A stretch of 64,000 nucleotides of DNA from Streptomyces sp. NBC_01689 (GCF_036250675.1 NZ_CP109592.1:8060001-8124000); one strand, 5' to 3'; positions 35,960-44,799 are shown, numbered from the stretch's first letter. Translations and numbers: made by a program. Notes: generated by a model not told the origin, from the sequence alone.

Positions 35960-36631
35960 TCAGCGCCCTGCGGAGCCCTCCGCCGGCGGATCGGCGTCCT
36001 CGGTGGGCGTGGCGCAGGCCCTGATGTGGCCGATCGCCATGTCCAGGGCGATCTTCATGGGTTTGACGTCCTGGGTCGTCTGCGCGAGGAGGTAGCCGCC
36101 CTGGAGGGCGGCCATGAGGCCGGTGGCGAGTTCTCCGGTGTCCGCGTCCGCGCGCAGGACTCCCGAGTCCTTCATGCGCTCGAGCCCGGCCCTGAGCAGC
36201 CCCGCCCAGCTGTCGAAGTGCCGGGCGAGCGCCTTGCGCGCTTCTTCGTCCTGATCGGCCAACTCGCTCGCGAGGGAGCCGAGCGGGCAGCCGTACGCCC
36301 CGTTCCGGAGCGCGTTGTGCTCGACCATCGCGTCCCGCCAGCGCTCCAGGCCGCGGAGGGAGTTCAGTCGCTGCAGCAGCTGATGCTGGCGTTTGAGCAG
36401 TTCTGCGGCCTGCAACGCGACGACGTCCCGCACCAGTGCATCCTTGTCGGGGTAGTGGCGGTAGAGCTGGGATTTGCTCGTTCCGCTGGCCGCCCTGACG
36501 TCGTCGAGGGTCGTGGCGGACACGCCCCGGACGTACATCATGTCGGCGGCAGCCCTCAAGATGCGCTCACGAGTGGCCCGACCGCGCTCGGTCAGCCGGG
36601 AGTCGTTCTGGTCGCGCGCCTGTTCCGCCAC
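35960..36631 (-). CDS. TetR/AcrR-family regulator (paralog 1)
   Basis: 223 residues from the GTG at 36631; the long frame further upstream is not coding. TetR HTH at ~15-60: RILRAAADMMYVRGVSATTL, DDVRAASGTSKSQLYRHYPD. The C-terminal ligand domain ends TGLMAALQGGYLLAQTTQDV. It closely resembles the TetR encoded at 39711 in both domains, so the two arose by duplication. An inverted repeat (36669-36692) lies 38 bp upstream, a good autoregulatory position. The ribosome site is weak. Confidence 0.88.
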   Translation of the reverse strand: MAEQARDQNDSRLTERGRATRERILRAAADMMYVRGVSATTLDDVRAASGTSKSQLYRHYPDKDALVRDVVALQAAELLKRQHQLLQRLNSLRGLERWRDAMVEHNALRNGAYGCPLGSLASELADQDEEARKALARHFDSWAGLLRAGLERMKDSGVLRADADTGELATGLMAALQGGYLLAQTTQDVKPMKIALDMAIGHIRACATPTEDADPPAEGSAGR

Positions 36632-36668
36632 ATCGGCCAGATTACCGGCGCGTACGTTAGCAGGATTC

Positions 36669-36692
36669 AAAAGGGACCTCAAGGTCCTTTTT
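36669..36692. promoter_or_regulatory. Inverted repeat with GGACCT/AGGTCC core upstream of TetR 1
   Basis: 11-nt arms with one mismatch and a 2-bp spacer; the core arms are perfect (36674-36679, 36682-36687). AT-rich ends (A and T runs) stand out in this GC-rich DNA. A hairpin is unlikely with so short a loop, so an operator for the adjacent TetR is the better reading. Confidence 0.55.
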
Positions 36693-36810
36693 TCAGGAGT
36701 CCTGACGAGAGCCGCGCGCGTTGCCGACCGGGGGCGATCCGGGGAGCGGGCGTGGACGGCGGCGCCTTCGTGCCGGGATCGCGCGCCGCGATGTCGGTAT
36801 GGCTCGGGAG

Positions 36811-37065
36811 TCAGCCGCTGGGGTACGGCGACGCGCTGCCGCGGGTGTGCGTGGTCCCGAACAGCGACCGCGAGACGCATCGGACCTGCCGCGCCTCCCA
36901 TGCGGCCCGGTAGGCGCGTGGTGTGGAGATGCAGCGGGGCTTCCCGTCCGCCGCCACGCCGGAGGAATCCGGCGTCCCGCCCCCGAGTGCGAGTGCGAGG
37001 GCGCCGGCCGTGAGGACGACGAGTGGCATCCGGCCCCGGAGGGCTCCCGGACGCCTGAAGCTCAT
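36811..37065 (-). CDS. Small exported protein of unknown function (84 aa)
   Basis: ATG at 37065 preceded by AGGAG at 5 nt, an excellent site. The N-terminus is a signal peptide or anchor: MSFRRPGALRGRMPLVVLTA, then GALALALGGG. The mature part is short and basic with two cysteines (PRCIST, RQVRCVSRSL). No known domain. It is separated from TetR 1 by 180 bp containing that gene's operator. Could be a peptide secreted to the cell surface; function unknown. Confidence 0.5.
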   Translation of the reverse strand: MSFRRPGALRGRMPLVVLTAGALALALGGGTPDSSGVAADGKPRCISTPRAYRAAWEARQVRCVSRSLFGTTHTRGSASPYPSG

Positions 37066-37294
37066 GGCTGCTCCTGAAGCTCGGTCGGTCCCCGGGGAGT
37101 ATCGGTCCCGCCGCGCTCATTACCGCGCCAACAGTCCGCACGGCGATTCCCGTTGAACCGATCGGACGCTTCCGCGCCCGGCCGTACGGACCCCACCGCC
37201 CGATCCGGGCCCGACGGGCGCGTACGAACGGGGAGGTCCACGGAGCAGCTGTGGAGTCACCACGGTCCCGTTCCGCGTGGGGGCGGAGCGGGTC

Positions 37295-39256
37295 TCAGGT
37301 GCGTCGGATGACCAGCACGGCCACGTCGTCCAGGTGGTCCACTCCGGCCACCGCGTCGAGTACGCGGTCAGCGGTCTCCTCGACGCCGAGCCGGTCCCGG
37401 AGGGCCCGGCCGGCCAGCGCTCCCGCGCGCTCCAGTCCGGCGTCCAGGGTCAGGCGGGGCCCCTCGACCACCCCGTCGGTGACCATGACCAGCGCGGTGC
37501 CCGCTTCCAGGGTGAAGGTCTCCTCGGGGTACTCGGTGCCGGGCACGATGCCCAGGACCGGTCCGGCGGGAAGGGTGCGGACGGTGTGGCTGCCGTCGTC
37601 GCGGGCGTGGAGCAAGGGCACGTGGCCCGCGGTGGTGCCGACGACCAGTCCGTCACGCGGATCGAGGTGCAGCATGGTGCAGCTGGCGAAGCGGGGTGAG
37701 TCCATCGCGACGAGCAGTTCGTTCGTACGCGTCAGCACCGTTCCCGGGTCGGGCTCGTGGGCCGCTATCGCGCGCATGGACGAGCGCACCTGGCCCATCA
37801 GAACCGCGGCATCCACGTCGTGCCCCTGCGCGTCGCCGATCTCCAGCGCGACCGCACCGTCGGGCAGGAAGAACGCGTCGTACCAGTCTCCGCCGACATC
37901 CAGTCCATCCTGGCTGGGCTGGTAGCGGACGGCGATCTCCAGGCCCGGGAGGCGGTGCGGCAGCGTCGGGAGCATGCTCTCCTGGAGCGCCATCGACAGC
38001 TCCACGTGAGCTTGTTGCAGCCTGATGGCCTTCAGCGCCTGACCCGCGAGGTCGGCCAGCGTCGTCAGAAAGGCGAGCTTCTCCGGTGACGAGGGGCGCT
38101 CACCGTCGTACGTCACCACCCAGGCGCCGAGCGGCCGGTCGCCCTCCGGGCTGAGGGGGGTGATCGACAAGGCGGTGCCGGGGGCGGACCGGAGCAGGGG
38201 CAGACCGTCAGCGTCCGGCCACCGGCGGGCAAGCTCCTCGTGGTCGCGGAAGAACTGCCCCTGACCGGTACGCATCACGGAGGGCAACGGTCCGTCGTCG
38301 TCCAGCGACAGGCCGAGCAGGGCATCGACCTCCCATGGGGGGATCCCGGCATCCGAGGCGACCCGCAGGCGGCCCTCGTCGACGAGTGCGAACAGAGCGC
38401 CGGAGCCGCCGACGGCCGCGGCGAGCCGGGCCAGGACGACCTGCTGCAGTTCCTGCTCGGTGGCGGCGCTGAACAGGGCGGAGGAGAAGGCCGTGATCGC
38501 GTCCGCGCGCTCCCGCTCCGCGCCGGCCTCGGCCAGCGTCTTCTGGCGGCGTGCCTCGGACCGGGTGTCGTCGCGGATCACGGCGAAGACCCGCTCGGGT
38601 CCGCCGTACCCCAACTGGACCCTGCGGACCTGGCCGGCGAGCACCCGCCAGCCGTCGTGTTCGGTGAGGAACCGCGACCTGATCCACGGGGACTGCGCTT
38701 CGGCCGCGCGCAGTCCCCGCCGCACGTCTTTCCGGTCGTCGGGGTGCACGCGACCGATCATCTTGGACCGGGGCATCGACGTCTGCGGGAAGAGCGCGGC
38801 CAGGGCGGGTGCGCCGCCCAGCCACTCCACCTGTTGATCGGGGGAGCACATGCAGAGCCCGAGGTCGGCGGCCTTCGCCGCGAGCTGGAAGGGGATCAGC
38901 AGACCGGCACGGTCGCGTCTCGCGTCCAGCGAATGCACCCACACGAGCCGCTCGCCGGTCGAGGGATCCGTCACGGCTCGCGCCTCCACGAGGCAGACCA
39001 CCGTCGCGACGCCCGAACCGGGAAATTCCAGCACGCGCATCGCGAGGCTCTTGGCCGTGGCGCCGTGCGTCAGCAGCCCCTCGGCCGACATGCGCTGGTC
39101 CTCGGGGAGCAGATCGACGAAGCCGGCCCCCGCGCACTGCTGCCGCGGCCTGCCCAGTTGAGTGGCCATCGCGGCGTTGAGGGAGCGGATGACGCCGTCG
39201 GGGGTCAGAAGAGCCGACGGTGTAGCCATCTGAAGGAGTTCGTCCGAGGCGTCCAT
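37295..39256 (-). CDS. PAS/GAF/SpoIIE-family PP2C phosphatase (653 aa)
   Basis: Three sensing segments: PAS ~1-115 (MATPSALLTPDGVIRSLNAA), PAS ~125-240 (HPDDRKDVRRGLRAAEAQSP), GAF ~255-420 (FRDHEELARRWPDADGLPLL), then SpoIIE ~430-653 with DVGGDWYDAFFLPDG, EIGDAQGHDVDAAVLMGQ, MVTDGVVEGPR and HLDDVAVLVIR. No C-terminal ATPase, unlike the homolog at 29987. It lies between the two TetR paralogs and is transcribed with neither by spacing. Role by family: signal-responsive dephosphorylation of a STAS antagonist. Confidence 0.9.
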   Translation of the reverse strand: MDASDELLQMATPSALLTPDGVIRSLNAAMATQLGRPRQQCAGAGFVDLLPEDQRMSAEGLLTHGATAKSLAMRVLEFPGSGVATVVCLVEARAVTDPSTGERLVWVHSLDARRDRAGLLIPFQLAAKAADLGLCMCSPDQQVEWLGGAPALAALFPQTSMPRSKMIGRVHPDDRKDVRRGLRAAEAQSPWIRSRFLTEHDGWRVLAGQVRRVQLGYGGPERVFAVIRDDTRSEARRQKTLAEAGAERERADAITAFSSALFSAATEQELQQVVLARLAAAVGGSGALFALVDEGRLRVASDAGIPPWEVDALLGLSLDDDGPLPSVMRTGQGQFFRDHEELARRWPDADGLPLLRSAPGTALSITPLSPEGDRPLGAWVVTYDGERPSSPEKLAFLTTLADLAGQALKAIRLQQAHVELSMALQESMLPTLPHRLPGLEIAVRYQPSQDGLDVGGDWYDAFFLPDGAVALEIGDAQGHDVDAAVLMGQVRSSMRAIAAHEPDPGTVLTRTNELLVAMDSPRFASCTMLHLDPRDGLVVGTTAGHVPLLHARDDGSHTVRTLPAGPVLGIVPGTEYPEETFTLEAGTALVMVTDGVVEGPRLTLDAGLERAGALAGRALRDRLGVEETADRVLDAVAGVDHLDDVAVLVIRRT

Positions 39257-39710
39257 TGCCGCTCACTCTCCATCGTCGAGCGATATGACCTCGTCCTTCA
39301 CCAGACTATCCGGCGCGGTGCGGGTCGCGTCCGGTTGCGGCCGGGCTCGGGCGGTCGGCCGGGCGCACCTCGGGACGGGGGAGGGGGCGTCAGGGTTCTT
39401 CGCTCATGGACCACGCTCGCGGAGCGATGCGCTGTGGCGCTCCGCGGGCATCGAACGCCAGATCGACTCCATTGACGGTGCCCGGGGCCTTGCTCTCGAC
39501 GCCTGAGGGCTGAGGGCTCCCTCGCGCCGGGCGGCCGGGCGTCCACGAGATGCCGGCCAGAGTCTTCGAGATCGCCCCGGACGACTTGGACGCCCCGGAC
39601 GACCTGGATGCGCTGGAGGGCGTGGCGACCGGGACGACCCGGACGGTCGCATCGTCGTCCTCAAGGGTGCGCCGTGGATCGAACGCCCTCGTGGAGCCGC
39701 GAACGCGGGC
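39257..39710. other. Intergenic stretch without a convincing gene
   Basis: Holds the SpoIIE gene leader and a tandem duplication of an 18-bp unit (39574-39591 and 39592-39609, 16 of 18 identical) encoding APDDLD twice in one frame. A 77-codon + strand frame through it overlaps the end of TetR 2 and lacks a site, so it is not called. Confidence 0.5.
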
Positions 39711-40328
39711 TCAGTCGCGAGCGAAGCACGCGATGTGGTCCAGGGCCATGTCCAGCGCGACGGCCATCAACTCGGAGCTGTGAGCGTTCTGCGCCAGCAC
39801 GTAACCACCCTGCAGGGCGGCCAGCAGGCCCGTGCCCAGGCGCTGCGGGTCCGTGTCCTCGGCGAGCACGCCGAGGCGGCGGAGCCGACTCAGGGTCTCG
39901 ACGAGCATCCGCCGCCAGGCATCGATGGTGGCGTTGAGCGCCTGGCGGGACCGTTCGTCGTTGTCGGACAGTTCGATCGACATCGCGCCCAGCGCACACC
40001 CGTACGAACCGTCCTGCAGCGAGTTGGCCTGGACCAGGGCGTCACGCCAGCGGCGCAGTCCGGCGAGGGTCCGCACGCCGCGCAGGTGCTGTTCCTCGCG
40101 GGCGAGGACGAACTCCGACTGCACGTCGATCACGGCGTGGACCAGCGCGAGCTTGTCCCCGAAGTGGTTGTACAGCTGGGACTTGCTCGTGCCGCTCGCC
40201 AGCCGGACGTCGTCGAGCGTGGTGGCGCTGACGCCCCGGACGTAGAACAGCTTGGCCGCCGCGTCCACGATCCGTGAACGGGTCTCAAGGCCGCGTGGCG
40301 TGCGGCGGGCACCGCTGGTTCCGGGCAC
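39711..40328 (-). CDS. TetR/AcrR-family regulator (paralog 2)
   Basis: 205 residues from the GTG at 40328 with GAGGGAGG 4 nt upstream; an ATG at 40346 is an alternative. HTH: SRIVDAAAKLFYVRGVSATT, LDDVRLASGTSKSQLYNHFG. The C-terminal domain ends LGTGLLAALQGGYVLAQNAH. Shares long identical stretches with the regulator at 35960 (RGVSATTLDDVR, ASGTSKSQLY, AALQGGY). A perfect operator-like repeat at 40561-40576 lies ~230 bp upstream. Confidence 0.88.
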   Translation of the reverse strand: MPGTSGARRTPRGLETRSRIVDAAAKLFYVRGVSATTLDDVRLASGTSKSQLYNHFGDKLALVHAVIDVQSEFVLAREEQHLRGVRTLAGLRRWRDALVQANSLQDGSYGCALGAMSIELSDNDERSRQALNATIDAWRRMLVETLSRLRRLGVLAEDTDPQRLGTGLLAALQGGYVLAQNAHSSELMAVALDMALDHIACFARD

Positions 40329-40560
40329 GACGCCTCCCTCGGGCATGTCACTCACGCGCGCTGCTCGGCCGCGGGGTGCACCACCAGGGCGGTGGCCTCG
40401 CTCTCCGCGCGGAGAGCGGTCCGGATCAGTTCTGGCACCCATACGAGCATATACACCGACCGGTGGGAGGCGGCGGTGCTGTGAGTCCTCGGGCAGGTGC
40501 CGAGGCCGAGGGGGGTCCGGGAGCCGGTGCCTTCGTTCTGGTTCCGCCCTCATCTGAGGT

Positions 40561-40576
40561 TGGACTAAACAGTCCA
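40561..40576. promoter_or_regulatory. Operator-like inverted repeat TGGACTAAACAGTCCA
   Basis: Perfect 6-bp arms around AAAC; the core matches the site at 35863-35876 except for one spacer base. It lies in the divergent region of TetR 2 and the ICL/PEP-mutase gene and is a likely binding site for TetR 2 or its paralog. Confidence 0.6.
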
Positions 40577-40775
40577 CAAAATTCGGCGGGGTCGAGCCCG
40601 GAAGGGACCGGCGCCGGACCGTCTGAAGTCGCTCGTTCCGGCCGCTTGAATCAGTCATGGAACAGCCTGTATAGGTCTCCAACCTGCTGAGTTGGTGATC
40701 TGATGCGACATTGCCGCGCCTGTGAGCTGCCTGGTGGGCCGGCCTGTCCCGGAGGGGGGTTGCATGGAATTTTCT

Positions 40776-40789
40776 GGTCTGTATAGTCC
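40776..40789. promoter_or_regulatory. Degenerate operator GGTCTGTATAGTCC
   Basis: Half-sites GGTCT/AGTCC (one mismatch to the GGACT form) around GTAT. The same CTGTATAG string occurs at 40667-40674. Possibly a second site for the same TetR, nearer to the ICL/PEP-mutase gene. Confidence 0.4.
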
Positions 40790-41117
40790 TTCTTATGTGG
40801 TGTCCGGCGCGATGAGGAGATCAAGGACGTCGGCGCGGACGGCGACGCCGAGCTCGCGGCCGTACGGAGTGCCGGGTGTTCCGGGGGGCGCCGGCTCGCG
40901 GGGGAGTCCTCCTCGACGGACGCGTTCGCGTTACGGACGGCGTCCTGCTCGCGAGCGTCACGGTGGCGGTGCGGTACCCGCTCACCGACATCCTCGACAA
41001 ACCGATACCGCCGCCAACACCCCACCCACCGGCGGGAGTCCGGAGTCCCGACGTGGCCCGGCTGCGCGCGGCCGGCACACCCCTCAGTGAGTCAACGATC
41101 CCTCAGGAAGGCTCGAC

Positions 41118-41942
41118 ATGCCGGGCTCCGAACTCTATGAGCGCTTCATGGCGCTGCACACCCGCGACGGCGGCCTGGTCATGCCGAACGCGTGGGACGG
41201 TCTCTCGGCCCTGATCCTGGCCGATGCCGGCATCGAGGCGATCGCGACATCGTCCGCGGCGATCGCCGCCACGCTCGGCCGCCTCGACGGGCGTCACGCG
41301 GTCACCCGCGAAGAGCACCTCGGTCATGCGCGGCTGCTCGGCCGCCTCACCGGTCTGCCCGTCAACGGAGACTTCGAGGACGGGTATGGCGCCACGCCGG
41401 AAGACGTCGCCGCGACCGTCGAGGCCGCCGTGCAGTCCGGCCTGGCCGGCATCGGCGTGGAGGACACCTCGGGTGATCCCGGGAGGCCGATCCGCGACTT
41501 CGACGAGGCGGTCGCCCGCGTACGGAGCGCCGTCGGCGCCTCCAGGGGACGCATCGTCGTCACCGGCCGCACCGACAACTTCATCCAGGGACGGCCCGAC
41601 CTCGACGACACCATTCGGCGTCTGACGGCCTTCGCCGAGGTGGGCGCGGACGTGGTCTACGCGCCGTTCCCACCCGACCGCGACGCACTCGTCGCGATCG
41701 TCACCGCGGTCGCCCCGACACCGGTCAACGTCCTGGTGTCCCCGGCGGACAAGGCGCTGACCGTCGCCGAACTCCAGGAGGCCGGGGTCAAGCGCATCAG
41801 TCTGGGCCCGCTGCTCTACACCCACGCGATGGCGGCCGTCGAACAGGCCACGCAGGCGCTCCTCGCGGGCGACCTCGCCTCGGCGACGACAGGCATGAGC
41901 TTCGCGCGCGTCAACGAACTGCTCGACCGCGGCGAGAACTGA
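41118..41942 (+). CDS. Isocitrate lyase/PEP mutase-family protein
   Basis: 274 residues; GGAAGG precedes the ATG. A TIM barrel of the ICL/PEPM superfamily: VMPNAWDGLSALILADAGIE, ATSSAAIAATLGRLDG, NGDFEDGYGATPEDVAATVE, GIGVEDTSGD and VVTGRTDNFIQG. The lyase signature KKCGH is absent, so it belongs to the oxaloacetate-hydrolase/2-methylisocitrate-lyase-like subgroup acting on 2-oxo acids. It starts a run of + strand redox genes and lies downstream of the TetR 2 operators, hence a plausible target. Confidence 0.88.
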   Translation: MPGSELYERFMALHTRDGGLVMPNAWDGLSALILADAGIEAIATSSAAIAATLGRLDGRHAVTREEHLGHARLLGRLTGLPVNGDFEDGYGATPEDVAATVEAAVQSGLAGIGVEDTSGDPGRPIRDFDEAVARVRSAVGASRGRIVVTGRTDNFIQGRPDLDDTIRRLTAFAEVGADVVYAPFPPDRDALVAIVTAVAPTPVNVLVSPADKALTVAELQEAGVKRISLGPLLYTHAMAAVEQATQALLAGDLASATTGMSFARVNELLDRGEN

Positions 41943-42002
41943 CCCGAACAGCACAGATCACCGACGTTTCTTCCAACGATCGCACGACAAAGGCAGGTTG
42001 AC

Positions 42003-42650
42003 ATGAATCTCGACAAGCTCATGAACAAGCACCTCACCCGGTACTTCGACCCGGGCAGGACGATTCCCGAGGACACGCTTCAGCGACTGCTGGGATTCCT
42101 GCGCTCCACGCCGTCGTCGACGAATGTGCAGCCCAACCACTTCTACGTCCTCGCCACGCCCGAGGGCAAGGAGCGGCTGGCGGCCAACCTCGGCGAACGG
42201 TTCCAGGACAACGCCGAGAAGATCCTGAACGCCTCGCACACCGTCATCCTCACCACCAGAGCGGATCTCCCCGACAGCCACCTGGACGCGGTGTTCGGCA
42301 AGGAGAGGGCCGACGGCCGGTTCCCCGACCCGGCGAAGCAGGCCCTGTGGGAGTCCATGACCCGCGACTTCCTCAACCTGCGCAACTACGGCTACAAGGA
42401 CCTGAACCACTGGATGGAGAAGCAGACCTACCTGGCCATGGGGCTGACCATGATGGCGGCCGCCGAGCTCGGTGTCGAAGCCATGCCGCTCGAAGGGTTC
42501 GACCCGACCAGTGTCGACAAGGCGTTCAAGATCCGCGAGACCGGACACACCACGACGGTGCTGCTGGCCCTCGGCTATCCCGACCCGGCGAAGGTGTACG
42601 CCAGCCCGATCTCGCGCTTCGAGACCGACCGGCTCTTCACCTTCGTCTGA
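42003..42650 (+). CDS. NAD(P)H nitroreductase (NfsB-like, FMN-dependent)
   Basis: 215 residues, the usual size. Family features: RYFDPGRTIPEDTLQRLLGF, LRSTPSSTNVQPNHFYVLAT, QTYLAMGLTMMAAAELGVEA and a C-terminal RFETDRLFTFV. Oxygen-insensitive nitroreductases/dihydropteridine reductases reduce nitroaromatics and quinones. Located 60 bp after the ICL/PEP-mutase gene with a site AAGGCAGG before the ATG, so the two are probably co-transcribed. Hydrogen-peroxide or quinone detoxification is possible; the substrate is not known. Confidence 0.9.
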   Translation: MNLDKLMNKHLTRYFDPGRTIPEDTLQRLLGFLRSTPSSTNVQPNHFYVLATPEGKERLAANLGERFQDNAEKILNASHTVILTTRADLPDSHLDAVFGKERADGRFPDPAKQALWESMTRDFLNLRNYGYKDLNHWMEKQTYLAMGLTMMAAAELGVEAMPLEGFDPTSVDKAFKIRETGHTTTVLLALGYPDPAKVYASPISRFETDRLFTFV

Positions 42651-42824
42651 ACCGTCCCGCCGCGGGGACCCCCCCGAGCCCGAAGCCCGCACACGGCGGA
42701 CACCCACGGTCCCCGATGCCGGCCCACCCCGCATCACGGGACCGGTGGCCGCCGTCGGCGGAACGCCGCTGCCCGGGGCGCCGGTGATCCGGAACCCGTC
42801 GGCACGGCCGCGTGCGAGACCGAA

Positions 42825-42955
42825 GATCTACTGTGAAGGCGTGCGGAATGTCCCGTTCGACACCGCTGCCGGATGTGCGTTCCCGGCCCGAACCTCCTGG
42901 TGGGCCGGACCGAGTGAGAGGACAACGATCTGCTGTGAAGGCATGCGGAGTATCC
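42825..42955. repeat. 29-bp direct repeat spanning two candidate starts
   Basis: 42825-42853 and 42927-42955 match at 25 of 29 positions; all four differences are transitions. Each copy holds a GTG start codon and the next seven codons (VKACGMS/VKACGVS). The 102-bp offset is a multiple of three, so both starts share the frame. Confidence 0.75.
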
Positions 42956-43849
42956 ACGGCCGAGAAGGAAGTCGTCCTGCTGGAACTGCCCGAACCGCCA
43001 TCTCCCCAGCCCGGTCAGATCCTGGTGCAGGTCGAGGCGGCCGGAGTCGGTCCGTGGGACGAACTGGAGATCGACGCCCGCTGGGACGTAGGGCTGCGCC
43101 CCCCGGCGGCACTGGGAGTCGAGGGCGCGGGCAAGGTGCTGGCCGTCGGTGCGGATGTCACCGGGTTCGCCGTGGGCGACCGGGTGCTCGCACACGAGGC
43201 CCCGCTGCCCGGGGGCAGCGGTTTCTGGGCCGAACGCGTTCTGATCAGCGCGGAACACACGGCACTCTGCCCGCCCGGCTTGGACGCCGCGCACGCGGCG
43301 GCACTGCCGGTCAACGGACTCACCGCGGTGCAGGCCCTGGAGAAGCTGGACCTCGGCCGGGGACAGCGGCTCCTGATCACCAACGGAGGCGGGGGCACCG
43401 GAGCCCTGGCCGTCCAGCTCGCCGCGGCCGACGGCATCGAGGTGACCACGACCGCGTCCGCCGGCGCCACTGAGCGCCTGCTGGGCCTGGGAGCCACCGA
43501 GGTCGTCGACTACCACGACCCGGACTGGCCGGCCAAGGTGCGCGGCGGGTTCGACGCCGCCCTCATCGTCGCCGAAGGTACTGCGGACGCGGCCCTGCCG
43601 CTGGTGCGGGACGGTGGCCGACTGTGCTCCCTGACCTCGGACGCGCCCCCGGAGGAACGGGGCATCACGAGCTGGGACCTCTACATCGAGCCGAACGCGG
43701 CACAGCTCGTCCAGCTGGCGGAGCAGGCCGCGGCGGGAACCCTGAGCCTCGCACCGGAAGCCCGGCCGCTGAGCGAGGGACCGGCGGCGTTCACCCAGGT
43801 GGTCGCCGGACGGGCCGGCGGCAGGAAGATCGTGCTCATCCCCGCATGA
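42935..43849 (+). CDS. NADP-dependent quinone oxidoreductase-like MDR protein
   Basis: 304 residues from the GTG at 42935 (GAGAGGA upstream). The frame also runs back to 42812 through a duplicated start region, so a 34-codon longer form from 42833 cannot be excluded. GroES-like domain (LVQVEAAGVGPWDELEIDAR, GVEGAGKVLAVG) and Rossmann motif GGGGTGALAVQLAAADG; zinc ligands absent. Ends KIVLIPA as in NADPH:quinone reductases of this type. Third member of the + strand redox run. Confidence 0.87.
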   Translation: MKACGVSTAEKEVVLLELPEPPSPQPGQILVQVEAAGVGPWDELEIDARWDVGLRPPAALGVEGAGKVLAVGADVTGFAVGDRVLAHEAPLPGGSGFWAERVLISAEHTALCPPGLDAAHAAALPVNGLTAVQALEKLDLGRGQRLLITNGGGGTGALAVQLAAADGIEVTTTASAGATERLLGLGATEVVDYHDPDWPAKVRGGFDAALIVAEGTADAALPLVRDGGRLCSLTSDAPPEERGITSWDLYIEPNAAQLVQLAEQAAAGTLSLAPEARPLSEGPAAFTQVVAGRAGGRKIVLIPA

Positions 43850-43911
43850 CCGGACAGGCACCGCCCGATCCGCCTCGGCCCCTGACCCGGCCGGCCGGGA
43901 TCTCCGGGGGC

Positions 43912-44799
43912 TCAGACCGGAGCGGGATAGCCTCCGGCGGCGAGGTCGGCCATCAGGCTCGGGTGGGCGGGTTCCCAGCCGAACCGTTCCCGGGTCAGCG
44001 CACTCGATGACGGCATGTCGAGGGCGAACAGGCGGCCGATGACGCCGAAGTCATCAGGTGACACCGACTCGACCGGCACCGCGAGAGCCCCGCCGATGGT
44101 CTCGGCCAACGACCTCATCGTGTCACCCGTGTCGGCCACCGCGTGCAGGACCGTGCCGGGCTCGGCATCCTCGAGTGCGATACGGAACAGCCGGGCGGCG
44201 TCGAGCCGGTGGACCGCCGGCCAGCGTTGCGTGCCATCGCCGACGTACACCGACGCACCGGTTTTCTGCGCGGTGGCGATGAGCACCGAGCAGAAGCCGT
44301 ACTGCGCCCCGCGCTGATGCACGGAGCGCGGCAGCCGGACGACGGAGGAACGGACGCCCTGGGCGGCCAGCGCCAGCACCCTCCGGGAATTGTGGCCGCG
44401 TCCACCGACCGGACCGTCTGTCGTGTCGGGGTCCTCCTCGGTGGAGACGTGGCCCGGCGTCATCGGCGTGAGGCCGGCATGCACAAACGGCTTGCCACTG
44501 TCGGCGAGTGCGGCCCCGAAGGTCCGCACGGCGCGTGCTTCGTCCTCGATGCACGGCTCCAAGTCGCTCCAGTCGTTGCCGAAGGCCAGGTTGATGACGC
44601 CGTCAGCCTGCTCGGCGCCGGCTCGGAGGCTGTCGAGGTCGGCGAGGTCTCCGCGCAGCGGCATCCCGCCGGCGGCGGAGACAGCCGTGGCCGCCGCGTC
44701 GGAACGGACGAGTCCGACGACTTCGTGACCAGCAGCGACCAGTTCGGGAACGACAACCGAGCCGATGCTGCCGCTGGCTCCGGTGACGAATACGCGCAT
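43912..44799 (-). CDS. NAD(P)-dependent epimerase/SDR (extended, atypical)
   Basis: 295 residues from the ATG at 44799 (GGGAG 6 nt upstream). N-terminal MRVFVTGASGSIGSVVVPEL gives the TGxxGxxG dinucleotide motif. Later: GDLADLDSLRAGAEQADGVI, VVRLPRSVHQRGAQYGF and RWPAVHRLDAARLF. The usual YxxxK is not obvious, as in several NAD-epimerase-like proteins of actinomycetes. Convergent with the preceding quinone reductase. Substrate unknown. Confidence 0.87.
   Translation of the reverse strand: MRVFVTGASGSIGSVVVPELVAAGHEVVGLVRSDAAATAVSAAGGMPLRGDLADLDSLRAGAEQADGVINLAFGNDWSDLEPCIEDEARAVRTFGAALADSGKPFVHAGLTPMTPGHVSTEEDPDTTDGPVGGRGHNSRRVLALAAQGVRSSVVRLPRSVHQRGAQYGFCSVLIATAQKTGASVYVGDGTQRWPAVHRLDAARLFRIALEDAEPGTVLHAVADTGDTMRSLAETIGGALAVPVESVSPDDFGVIGRLFALDMPSSSALTRERFGWEPAHPSLMADLAAGGYPAPV

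Larger units (their letters stand above)
40329..41117. other. 790-bp divergent regulatory region
   Basis: Between TetR 2 and the ICL/PEP-mutase gene. It has two operator-like repeats (40561-40576, 40776-40789) and the similar element CCTGTATAGG (40666-40675). 40800-41090 is GC-rich; a + strand frame there (VRVTDGVLLASVTVAVRYPL) looks protein-like but has no start or homology I can defend. Confidence 0.55.

Noticed and set aside
36674..36693. GGACCT-CA-AGGTCC plus T-run as a rho-independent terminator
   Set aside because: The loop would be two bases; operator for TetR 1 is a better reading given its position 38 bp upstream of the gene.
39550..39783. A 77-codon + frame beginning MPARVFEIAPDDLDAPDD
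   Set aside because: Overlaps the 3' end of TetR 2 antisense, no ribosome site, no homology; explained by an 18-bp tandem repeat.
40860..41045. A protein-like + frame (VRVTDGVLLASVTVAVRYPL) resembling an Asp23-type fragment
   Set aside because: No start codon with a site, ends abruptly in Pro-rich sequence, and the family match is too weak to defend.
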